DNA from: RGIG1959 sp045540655
GTDB taxonomy: Bacteria; Bacillota; Clostridia; Oscillospirales; Acutalibacteraceae
Assembly (NCBI GenBank): GCA_045540655.1
Contig: JAZQHP010000019.1
Coordinates: forward strand, 1-32,896
Reading direction: 5' to 3'
DNA: 32,896 bases
Below, piece after piece: positions 15,377 to 23,016 of the stretch. The notes below the pieces were generated by a model. It did not search any database. It was not told the origin of the DNA and saw nothing but the letters and a program-made list of their open reading frames with translations. A program made the position numbers and the translations under genes. The first letter of the stretch is position 1. Every line of letters starts with the position of its first letter.

Positions 15377-15913
15377 TCAATAATTCTCCGCGTGAATTTC
15401 AAAATAGCTTTGCGGATGGTTGCAGGTCGGGCACACCTCAGGTGCTTTCATGCCGACCACGATGTGACCGCAGTTGCGGCATTCCCACACCTTGACCTCG
15501 CTCTTTTCAAACACCTGCGCGGTTTCGACGTTCTTGAGAAGCGCGCGATAGCGTTCTTCGTGATGCTTCTCAACCGCCGCGACCAGACGGAATTTCGCCG
15601 CCAGCTCGGGGAAGCCTTCCGCCTCCGCCGTCTCGGCAAAGCCCGCATACATATCGGTCCATTCGTAGTTCTCGCCTGCCGCCGCCGACGCCAGATTCTG
15701 CGCGGTATCGCCCAGTCCGTCAAGTTCCTTGAACCACAGCTTGGCATGTTCCTTTTCGTTGTCCGCCGTCTTCAGAAACAGCGCCGCGATCTGCTCGAAG
15801 CCCTGCTTTTTCGCGACCGACGCGAAATACGTGTACTTGTTGCGCGCTTCGGATTCACCCGAAAACGCCGCCATCAGATTTTTTTCGGTTTGTGTGCCTG
15901 CATACTTGCTCAT
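15377..15913 (-). CDS. rbr: Rubrerythrin
   Basis: Rubrerythrin is a cytoplasmic diiron peroxidase that protects anaerobes from hydrogen peroxide, taking electrons through rubredoxin. The 178-residue protein has the ferritin-like diiron domain (E20, E53 and H56 in EKEH, E96/E98 region, E116 and E119 in EKHHEER) and a C-terminal rubredoxin-like iron site with C145, C148, C161 and C164. The ATG at 15913 was chosen because AAGGAGG lies just before it. The longer frame adds 32 residues foreign to the family. It follows rubredoxin by 41 bases, so trxA-rd-rbr is a likely oxidative-stress operon. Confidence 0.96.
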   Translation of the reverse strand: MSKYAGTQTEKNLMAAFSGESEARNKYTYFASVAKKQGFEQIAALFLKTADNEKEHAKLWFKELDGLGDTAQNLASAAAGENYEWTDMYAGFAETAEAEGFPELAAKFRLVAAVEKHHEERYRALLKNVETAQVFEKSEVKVWECRNCGHIVVGMKAPEVCPTCNHPQSYFEIHAENY

Positions 15914-15954
15914 AAAACAGCCTCCTTGAACTTTTACTGTATGGACGCCCCGAA

Positions 15955-16116
15955 TCACGAGTCGGGGATAAACACCTCTTTGTCGAGTCCGCAGATGGGA
16001 CAAACCCAATCGTCGGGCAGATTCTCAAACGGCGTTCCCGCGGCAATGCCGCTCTCGGGATCGCCTTTCGCCGGATCATACACATACCCGCACGCCGCGC
16101 ACTTGTATTTTGTCAT
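15955..16116 (-). CDS. Rubredoxin
   Basis: The 53-residue electron carrier has a single iron bound by four cysteines: C6 and C9 in CAACGY, and C39 and C42 in CPICG. The family signature DPAKGDPESGI and PDDWVCP are present. The ATG at 16116 follows GGAGAGGT. Longer in-frame starts would add 27 residues unlike the family. It lies between trxA and rubrerythrin, its natural electron acceptor. Confidence 0.96.
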   Translation of the reverse strand: MTKYKCAACGYVYDPAKGDPESGIAAGTPFENLPDDWVCPICGLDKEVFIPDS

Positions 16117-16141
16117 GGACAAAGACCTCTCCTTTTTAAAT

Positions 16142-16462
16142 TCACAGAACGGCTTCGATTGCTTGCGTGTACGCCGCCTTGGGACGGTAGCCGACAATGG
16201 TTTCCACCGTCTTGCCGTCCTTGATCAGCACGACAGTCGGGATACTGCTGATGCCGAACTGCGCCGCGAGCGCCGATTCCTCATCCACATCCACCTTGCC
16301 GACCTTCAGGCGACCGTCATAATCCTCCGCCAGTTCTTCGATGACGGGCGCCAGCATGCGGCACGGACCGCACCACGTCGCCCAAAAATCGATCAGTACG
16401 GGCTCGGTTGCCTCCATCACTTCTTTTTTGAAATTCGCCGTGGTAATTGTCATTTCTGCCAT
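16142..16462 (-). CDS. trxA: Thioredoxin
   Basis: This 106-residue thioredoxin has the active site WCGPC (30-34), preceded by DFWAT, and the cis-proline in SIPTVVL. It reduces protein disulfides. Its stop is 25 bases before the rubredoxin start, and it is the first gene of the trxA-rubredoxin-rubrerythrin unit. The ATG follows AAGGAGGCGATGGCAT. Confidence 0.97.
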   Translation of the reverse strand: MAEMTITTANFKKEVMEATEPVLIDFWATWCGPCRMLAPVIEELAEDYDGRLKVGKVDVDEESALAAQFGISSIPTVVLIKDGKTVETIVGYRPKAAYTQAIEAVL

Positions 16463-16493
16463 ATGCCATCGCCTCCTTGTTGATGTCTCTTAC

Positions 16494-16502
16494 AGTATAC
16501 CA
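16494..16502 (-). promoter_or_regulatory. Extended -10 promoter of the trxA cluster
   Basis: The minus strand reads TGGTATACT, an extended -10 (TGNTATACT). No good -35 hexamer is visible at 16-18 bp; CTGGTT is the nearest. Confidence 0.55.
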
Positions 16503-16591
16503 CATTTCCTGCCAAAAACCAGTTTTTTCGAAAGAATTTAAAATTTTTTTGCATTTCAGGCGTATCGCGGAATGTGTGTGACAGCAAACGC

Positions 16592-16636
16592 ATAAAAAAC
16601 GAGTCCTTCCCGATGAGAAACACGCGGGAAGGACTC
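16592..16636 (-). terminator. Terminator of the first dockerin-phosphoesterase gene
   Basis: A 12 bp stem (GAGTCCTTCCCG with CGGGAAGGACTC) carries a TTTTTT run on the minus-strand 3' side. It lies about 75 bases after the stop of the gene at 16711. Confidence 0.88.
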
Positions 16637-16710
16637 ATGGTATTCCTTATTGGTGGCGGAAGTCCATTCCCGCCCTATGACGATACGATCACCACATGTT
16701 TAACGTCATG

Positions 16711-19686
16711 TTAGTGCGTCAGCGCATGCAGCATAATGAGACGCGCGTCGAGCGTCGTGACCTCACCGTCGGTGTTGAAATCGGCAGCGAGGAACATATT
16801 GCCCTCCAGCGTGTAGCTTTCGAGCGCGTGAAGCATCGCCATGCGCGCGTCGGTCGTCGTGATGTCCTTGTCGCCGCTGACATCACCGAGGATGTAAGCG
16901 GGAGTCTTCACCGATTTCACCACGCCGTCGGCAAAGCGCCCCGCCGCCGAGCCGTTGGACATCTGCAGCGCATCGAGCGTCAGCGTGCCCTTGCCGTCGA
17001 GCTTGATCGTCACCGTCTTGACGGTAGTGATGCCGTCGGCGGGAATCACGCCGTTGAACTCGTAACAGCTATACAGATTGAGCGCCTTGTTATACGTACC
17101 GGCGGGCAGACAGCCGTTAACAGTCCCCTCGCACAGTCCCGGCCAGAAATCGGGCGCCAGACCGTAGGTCGCATCCCCACCTGCGGTGGTCACGGTCATC
17201 TGCACATCAAACGCGGTCGTCGACGACGCGTTAACGAGCCAGTTTTTGAGCACCGTCACATGGAAGGAACGGTTGACCGCCATCGTAAGCGCATAGCCGC
17301 TGTCTGAATCCGCCGTCACGGTCAGGCGACCGTTGTCGTAGGTGTAGCCGCCTTCCAGCTTGTCATCGGTCACGGTGATGTCACCCGACTGAAGCGACAT
17401 GTTCTGCGGCAGGGAATTGTCGTCCACCGTCACATTGGTGCGAAGCGAGAAGTCGTAGTAATACTCCTTCTTCTGTGCACTGCCTGCCACGGTAATCGTG
17501 ATACCGTTGAGCGTCAGCGTGCCGTCCGCGTTGTAACAATCCGCGGGGATGTCGACGTTCGTCAGGTGGATGTACCCTGAACGGCGCACATCGTCGCCCT
17601 TTGCGTCACCGCTGTTGGAGGAGATGTACGCACCGTCAAAATACTTGTGGATGCGCACATATTGATTCGACACGGGCGTTGTCGGTGTGCTGGTCGCAAA
17701 GTGAAGTTGAATGTTGGTCTGTGCGCCCGTCTCGATCATGTAATCGTAATGGATCGCCATCGCCGAGGGATCCACCGTGATGGGGGTCGGATAGGTATAT
17801 GTGGCATCGGGCCATTGGCTGTTGGTGTTATACAGCACCTGCGCATCGGCGGTTTGCTCGACGGTCAGAAGCGTCGTGTCGCGCGACCAGTCGGACACCG
17901 AAGGAGCAAGCAGGTTCTTCACCGTGCCGACGGGCGGCTCACCCGGCACATGACCGTTCAGGGTCACCTGCAGACCGCTCTTAAAGAGCGACGCCATCGT
18001 CGGCACAAACGGTGTGCCTGCCGAGCAGGTGTTGACCGCGAGCAGGAAGCTGCCTTCGTAAATATACAGATCCTTCGCCGTGCCGAGCGTCGTGTTGACA
18101 TCGGTCACCTGATAGGTCGAGCCGCTGACGGGTTGGAACAGATACAGCATATCCCATTCGTGAGTGTATTTCACTTCGCACAGGCGATCGATGATCACCC
18201 ATTCGTCGTTGCCCGCGAGACGGTTGATACCGTCGATATTATAGGTGACGCCCCACGAGGGCACGGTCAGGCTGACGGACTTTTGCGCGGTCGGGGTATG
18301 AATGCCGTTCAGCTTGTTGAGCATCACCTTGCGACCGACCGTCAGCTCATCAAGGTTGACAGGTGCATCGGCAGGAAGCGCAATCACAACGGTATCCGAC
18401 GTCGTGGGCACGAGCGGCTTTGCCGTGCCGAGCGCGGCACCCTTGACCACCTTCGAGACGGTGTAACCGCCCGAAGCATATGTCGCATACACATAATTCA
18501 GTGTTTTCGGATTCGAGAAGGCATCCGCCGCATCCGGCGAGAAGAAACGATCATACACGCCGACGCCGCGATAGGTCGCACCGTTTTCCGCTTCATTCTG
18601 ATAGACAACCGGCAACGTCACCGCCGACAGCGTATCGGTCGGCGCAAAGGACATTTCCTGTGTTTTCACAACCGTGCCGACCTCGGGATCGCCGGCACCC
18701 TTCGCCGTCGGAGCAGAGAAGTCAAACGGTGTCACGAACATGTCGCGCGTGCCGTATTCGTCGATGACCTCCCATGTCTCGTAATCCGAGCCGAAGGCCT
18801 GCGTATACGGCGAGTAGGTGCGGTGCATGATGACGCCGTTCTGAACGTCACACTCCATAAAGCGCATAAAGCCATTGCCGCCCTTTGTGGTGCTCTGATA
18901 GTTCGCCATGATCTGATATACCGTGCGGTCAGCCTTGCCGTCGCCGTTGTCATCGATCTCTTCCACCAGACGCGTGGAGTTGTAGTTATGACCGCATTGC
19001 ACGATGCGGACGTTGGGGTTCTTAAGCACGACCTCGTTAAAGATGGTGTTGCCGCGCGCCGTGCGCTGTCCCGTCGCCGCGAGATATTCGTGGAAGTTGA
19101 GAATCGCAATGCGGTTCGGGTATTGCTTGAGGACGCTGTTCATCCAGTCATAGGCGGCCTGCTCGTGGTCGCCGTAGCCCAGATACACAAAGATAAACTC
19201 GACGCCGTCGATCGTCATCAGGTCGTAGTGACCGAAGTTGTCGTCGTAGTCACCGCCGTACCACCAGTTCATGTCATAGCGGGATTTGCCGAAATACTGG
19301 CTGAATTCGGTGTGATCCGCACCGTCCACATCGTGGTTACCCGCGAGCAGACCGTAGGCAAGATCGAGATCGTCCCAGATTTTATAGGCTTCATCCATCA
19401 CCGCCCACTGTGTGTGGTTGTGGGGGTTATCCACCAGGTCGCCCGTGTGCAACACGTAGCGGATATCGAGGCGTTGGAAGTTGTCCTTCACCCATTGATT
19501 CTGATGCTGAATAATCTCCGGATAGGCAAACGAATACCACTGGGGGTCGGTTGTCCACAGCAGGGTAAAATTGCCGTCGGCAGGCGGAGCGATCTCGGCG
19601 GCAAACGCCGTCATCGGCAACAGCCCGATCATCAGCAACAGTGACAACAGGCTCGCCAGCACACGCACGGAAAATCGATATTTCAT
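16711..19686 (-). CDS. Secreted calcineurin-like phosphoesterase with dockerin (protein A)
   Basis: This 991-residue secreted protein has a signal peptide (1-29), a calcineurin-like metallophosphoesterase domain (about 35-300), long beta-rich regions (about 340-775), a module of about 130 residues shared with its neighbours (about 779-911) and a type I dockerin (932-991, two DxNxDG-like calcium loops). Metal-site motifs are DPQ (D47, Q49; DxH is more usual), GDLVD (82-86), GNHD (116-119), H199 and GH (232-233), followed by NY where GHxH has His. The dockerin would attach it to a cohesin outside the cell. Substrate is unknown; phosphodiesters of wall polymers or nucleotides are possible. The ATG at 19686 heads a clean signal peptide behind AGAGGG. 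It is a paralogue of the next gene. Confidence 0.85.
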   Translation of the reverse strand: MKYRFSVRVLASLLSLLLMIGLLPMTAFAAEIAPPADGNFTLLWTTDPQWYSFAYPEIIQHQNQWVKDNFQRLDIRYVLHTGDLVDNPHNHTQWAVMDEAYKIWDDLDLAYGLLAGNHDVDGADHTEFSQYFGKSRYDMNWWYGGDYDDNFGHYDLMTIDGVEFIFVYLGYGDHEQAAYDWMNSVLKQYPNRIAILNFHEYLAATGQRTARGNTIFNEVVLKNPNVRIVQCGHNYNSTRLVEEIDDNGDGKADRTVYQIMANYQSTTKGGNGFMRFMECDVQNGVIMHRTYSPYTQAFGSDYETWEVIDEYGTRDMFVTPFDFSAPTAKGAGDPEVGTVVKTQEMSFAPTDTLSAVTLPVVYQNEAENGATYRGVGVYDRFFSPDAADAFSNPKTLNYVYATYASGGYTVSKVVKGAALGTAKPLVPTTSDTVVIALPADAPVNLDELTVGRKVMLNKLNGIHTPTAQKSVSLTVPSWGVTYNIDGINRLAGNDEWVIIDRLCEVKYTHEWDMLYLFQPVSGSTYQVTDVNTTLGTAKDLYIYEGSFLLAVNTCSAGTPFVPTMASLFKSGLQVTLNGHVPGEPPVGTVKNLLAPSVSDWSRDTTLLTVEQTADAQVLYNTNSQWPDATYTYPTPITVDPSAMAIHYDYMIETGAQTNIQLHFATSTPTTPVSNQYVRIHKYFDGAYISSNSGDAKGDDVRRSGYIHLTNVDIPADCYNADGTLTLNGITITVAGSAQKKEYYYDFSLRTNVTVDDNSLPQNMSLQSGDITVTDDKLEGGYTYDNGRLTVTADSDSGYALTMAVNRSFHVTVLKNWLVNASSTTAFDVQMTVTTAGGDATYGLAPDFWPGLCEGTVNGCLPAGTYNKALNLYSCYEFNGVIPADGITTVKTVTIKLDGKGTLTLDALQMSNGSAAGRFADGVVKSVKTPAYILGDVSGDKDITTTDARMAMLHALESYTLEGNMFLAADFNTDGEVTTLDARLIMLHALTH

Positions 19687-19725
19687 GCAAATCCCTCTTT
19701 TCAATATTTTAATCCTCTTATTATA

Positions 19726-19755
19726 TTTATACCATATAGTACCCCGTAAAGTCAA
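19726..19755 (-). promoter_or_regulatory. SigA promoter of dockerin-phosphoesterase A
   Basis: The minus strand reads TTGACT (19750-19755), an 18 bp spacer, then TATAAA (19726-19731). Confidence 0.7.
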
Positions 19756-19790
19756 CGGCAAGCAAAAGACAATCTCACCTCGGCATTGGA

Positions 19791-19832
19791 CAAAAACAGC
19801 AACCCCACCGTTTATAAAAACGGTGGGGTTGC
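19791..19832 (-). terminator. Terminator of dockerin-phosphoesterase B
   Basis: A perfect 15 bp stem (19799-19813 with 19818-19832) is followed on the minus strand by TGTTTTTG. Confidence 0.9.
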
Positions 19833-19870
19833 CGAACGGAATTTGTTTGTATAAAAAGCGTGTTGTTTGA

Positions 19871-22831
19871 TCAGTGGGTCAGTGCATACAGCATGATGAG
19901 CCGCGCATCCAGCGTCGTGACTTCACCGTCGGTGTTGAAATCGGCAGCAAGAAATGCGTTCCCCTCCAGGGTGTGGCTTTCGAGTGCGTGAAGCATCGCT
20001 ATACGCGCATCCGTGGTGGTGACGATCTTATCGCCGCTGACGTCACCCGGCAACACATAGGGCGTTTCATAGTCGGCTACGATGCCATCCGCAAACGCCA
20101 CCGCCTGTTCGATGTTTGAAGCCTGCAACGCGTGGATTGCCAGCGTGCCCTGCCCCGCCAGTCGGATTACCGCTTTTTTGACGGTAGTGTTCCCGTCGGC
20201 AGGCAGTACGTTGTTGTAGGTAAAGCAGCTTTTCAGATCAAGTGCCGCGCGATAAGCGGCGGCGGGAATATAATTGCCGTCGGTCGCCTCACAAATAAAC
20301 GGATACAGATCGGACACCAGTCCGTAGCTTGCGTCGTCCGCGGCGGTCGTCACATGCAACTGAATATCAAACGGCGTGGTCGCTTCCACGTCCAGAATCC
20401 AGTTTTTCAACTCTCCCACACAGAAGGAGCGGTTGAGCATCACCTCGACTTCATAGCCGTCTGCGGCATCGGACACAACCGTCAGCGACCCGTTATCATA
20501 ATGATAATACCCCGCTCTGTCGGGGGTCGTAACGGTCAACGCATCGCTGAGAAGCGTCACCGATCGCGCAATGGCATCGTCATCCACCGAACGATCGGTG
20601 GTCAACGCCAAGGTGTAAATGTTCAAGTCGGTGTTTGCCTCGCCGGAGGCGTAAATGCGGATGCCCTTGATGGCGAGCGTGCCGTCCGCGCGATAACAGG
20701 ACGACGGAATATCCATATCCGTAAAATCGATCTTGCCCGCACGACGCACGTTATCTCCTTTGGCGTCGCCGCTCTTGGTTGACAGCTCCACACCGTCAAA
20801 GTACGGATGAATCGTGAGCACCTGTTCCCCGTCGGTACTGTTGAACAGCAACGAAATGTTCGTACGTGCACCGACTTCACTCATATAATCATACGCCAGC
20901 ACCGTCGAAGCGGGATTAACCGTCAATGCCGACGGATAGGTGTATTCAGCATCCGGCCATTGACCGTCGGTATTATAGAAAGTTTGTGTGTTGCCGCTTT
21001 TGGTGATGACCATTGTGCTGTCCTTTGTCCAGGCCGACACAGACGGTGCCAACAGGTTTGTTGTTGCATACGACGGTGCGTTGCCGGGCGTGTGACCGTT
21101 GAGCGTAACCTGCAGTCCCGTTGTAAACGCATCGCGCATGGCCTGTTGCCACATCGGCACAGAGTCAACGGCATTGACCGCCAGCACAAATCCACCGCTC
21201 GGCACGGTCATGGCTTTGTCGGTGCCAAGCGCCGTATCGGCCGCCGTTAACCGATAGGTTGAGCCGCTCACAGGCGCAAACGAAAAAAGCATATCCCACG
21301 TATGCGCATCGGTCGCAGTATTGAGCGCGTCATACACCACCCATTCACCGTTACCGCCGACGCGGTTGATTCCCGTATAATTGTATATGCCTCCCCACGA
21401 CGGCACGGTTACGTTGGTGGCGTAATCCGGCGTGGGCAGAGACAGCGTGCGCATCTTATCCAGCGTCACACGGCGCCCGACCGTCAGTTCATCGAGGTTG
21501 ACGGGCGCATCGGCAGGAAGCGCCACCACAGCTCCGCTCTGCGGAATAGGAACCTGCACCTTGCCGCCCGACAGAGACGATCCACGGATCACCTTTGCCA
21601 CGGTATGTCCCGTGCGCTTGGTGTAATTCGTGACCACGTAATTGAGAGCAGTCGGATCGGAAAAAGCGTCCGCCGCGTCCAGTGAAAAGGCGCTGTCATA
21701 CACGCCGATGCCGCGATAGATCGTGCCGCTTTCCGCGGCGTTTTCATATACTACCGGAAGTGTCACGGTCGTGTAGGAATCGGTCGGAGCAAACGATATC
21801 TCGGACGTGTACACCACCGTTCCGTATTCGGGATCGCCGACCGCTTTGGCAACGGGATCGGAGAAATCGAACGGGGTGACAAACGCATCCCGCCGGCCGT
21901 ATTGGTCAATCACCAAGCCGTCCTCATAATCCGAGCCGAACGACTCGGTATACGGCGAATAGGTACGATGCGTGATGATGCCGTTCTGAACATCGCATTC
22001 CATAAAACGGATGAAGCCGTTGCCGCCCGCGGTCGTGTATTGATAATTCGCCATGATCTGATACACGGTGCGATCGGCTTTGCCGTCGCCGTTGTCATCA
22101 ATTTCATCCACCGTACGGTTGGAATTATAGTTGTGTCCGCACAGCACCATACGTACATTGGGGTTTTTACGAACCACTTCATTGAAAATGATTTCGCCGC
22201 GTTCCGAACGACCGCCCGTGGTCGCCATGTAATCGTGCACCAGCAACACGGCAATGCGGTTGCTGTGCTCCTGCAAAACCCCGTTGACCCAGTCGTAATC
22301 CGCCTGCGTGTGGTCACCGTAGCTTAAATACACAAAGATGAAATTCGCACCGCCTGTGGACCGCAGATCATAGTGTCCGTAATTGTTATTGTAATCGCCG
22401 CCGTACCACCAGTTCCCCTCATAACGGGACTTGCCGAAATACTGCGAATAGAGCGAATAATCGGTGCCGCTCATATCGTGATTGCCCGCCAGCACACCGT
22501 AAGAGAAGCCGGCATCGTCCCACTTCTTATATTCCTCACTGACGAATTCCCATTGCGATGTGTCATTATACACATGCACCAGATCGCCCGTGTGAAACGC
22601 ATATTTGACATTCAGACGGTTGGCGTTGTCCAGAATCCAATCGTTCTGCGCAGATAAAATATGCCGATATTCATTCGTGTAAATCTGCGGATCCGACACC
22701 CACAGAAACGAGAAATTCCCGTCGGAAGGCGCCGTCATATCGGCCGCTGTCGCCGTCAGCGGCAGCAGACCGAGTGATACGGTCGTCGCCATCACGGTTG
22801 CCAGCAGACGCCCAAGCCATTGCCATTTCAT
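19871..22831 (-). CDS. Secreted calcineurin-like phosphoesterase with dockerin (protein B)
   Basis: This 986-residue paralogue of protein A has the same order of parts: signal peptide (1-29), phosphoesterase domain (about 35-300), long beta-rich middle, shared C-terminal module and type I dockerin ending in ALTH. Metal-site motifs are DPQ (D47), GDLVH (82-86), GNHD (116-119), H199 and GHNY (232-235). The Asp at the end of the usual GDxxD is His86 here. The dockerins of A and B are nearly identical, while the middles have drifted, so the pair comes from an older duplication. The ATG at 22831 follows AGGAAA and starts the signal peptide. Longer in-frame readings extend into the promoter and were rejected. 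Substrate unknown. Confidence 0.85.
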   Translation of the reverse strand: MKWQWLGRLLATVMATTVSLGLLPLTATAADMTAPSDGNFSFLWVSDPQIYTNEYRHILSAQNDWILDNANRLNVKYAFHTGDLVHVYNDTSQWEFVSEEYKKWDDAGFSYGVLAGNHDMSGTDYSLYSQYFGKSRYEGNWWYGGDYNNNYGHYDLRSTGGANFIFVYLSYGDHTQADYDWVNGVLQEHSNRIAVLLVHDYMATTGGRSERGEIIFNEVVRKNPNVRMVLCGHNYNSNRTVDEIDDNGDGKADRTVYQIMANYQYTTAGGNGFIRFMECDVQNGIITHRTYSPYTESFGSDYEDGLVIDQYGRRDAFVTPFDFSDPVAKAVGDPEYGTVVYTSEISFAPTDSYTTVTLPVVYENAAESGTIYRGIGVYDSAFSLDAADAFSDPTALNYVVTNYTKRTGHTVAKVIRGSSLSGGKVQVPIPQSGAVVALPADAPVNLDELTVGRRVTLDKMRTLSLPTPDYATNVTVPSWGGIYNYTGINRVGGNGEWVVYDALNTATDAHTWDMLFSFAPVSGSTYRLTAADTALGTDKAMTVPSGGFVLAVNAVDSVPMWQQAMRDAFTTGLQVTLNGHTPGNAPSYATTNLLAPSVSAWTKDSTMVITKSGNTQTFYNTDGQWPDAEYTYPSALTVNPASTVLAYDYMSEVGARTNISLLFNSTDGEQVLTIHPYFDGVELSTKSGDAKGDNVRRAGKIDFTDMDIPSSCYRADGTLAIKGIRIYASGEANTDLNIYTLALTTDRSVDDDAIARSVTLLSDALTVTTPDRAGYYHYDNGSLTVVSDAADGYEVEVMLNRSFCVGELKNWILDVEATTPFDIQLHVTTAADDASYGLVSDLYPFICEATDGNYIPAAAYRAALDLKSCFTYNNVLPADGNTTVKKAVIRLAGQGTLAIHALQASNIEQAVAFADGIVADYETPYVLPGDVSGDKIVTTTDARIAMLHALESHTLEGNAFLAADFNTDGEVTTLDARLIMLYALTH

Positions 22832-22869
22832 ATATGTTTCCTCGCTTTCTGCATGAATCTCACTTGAAC

Positions 22870-22899
22870 ATTTTACTATTTCATCACAAATCACGTCAA
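22870..22899 (-). promoter_or_regulatory. SigA promoter of dockerin-phosphoesterase B
   Basis: The minus strand reads TTGACG (22894-22899), an 18 bp spacer, then TAAAAT (22870-22875). Confidence 0.7.
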
Positions 22900-22943
22900 C
22901 AAAAACCACCGTTCTGCCGCAAAAGCGCCGCATATATCCGCTT

Positions 22944-22983
22944 CAAAAGACAGCCCGACGATTCCGAAAGGAACCGTCGGGCT
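22944..22983 (-). terminator. Terminator of dockerin-amidase C
   Basis: A 14 bp stem with one mismatch (AGCCCGACGATTCC with GGAACCGTCGGGCT) and a GAAA loop is followed on the minus strand by a short CTTTTG run. Confidence 0.8.
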
Positions 22984-23016
22984 TGTAAAATCGGTTAGAT
23001 ATACACGATAGAACGA

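Noticed and set aside
18943..18966. Extra dockerin-like calcium loop (DDNGDGKAD) inside both phosphoesterase domains
   Set aside because: It is a single EF-hand-like loop without the second repeat or helix pattern of a dockerin. It is probably a calcium-binding loop of the catalytic domain.
17647..19644. A 665-residue open frame on the plus strand opposite dockerin-phosphoesterase A
   Set aside because: It is the mirror of a well-supported gene in GC-rich sequence, is rich in Arg and His in the way of antisense frames, and has no ribosome site or recognisable domain.
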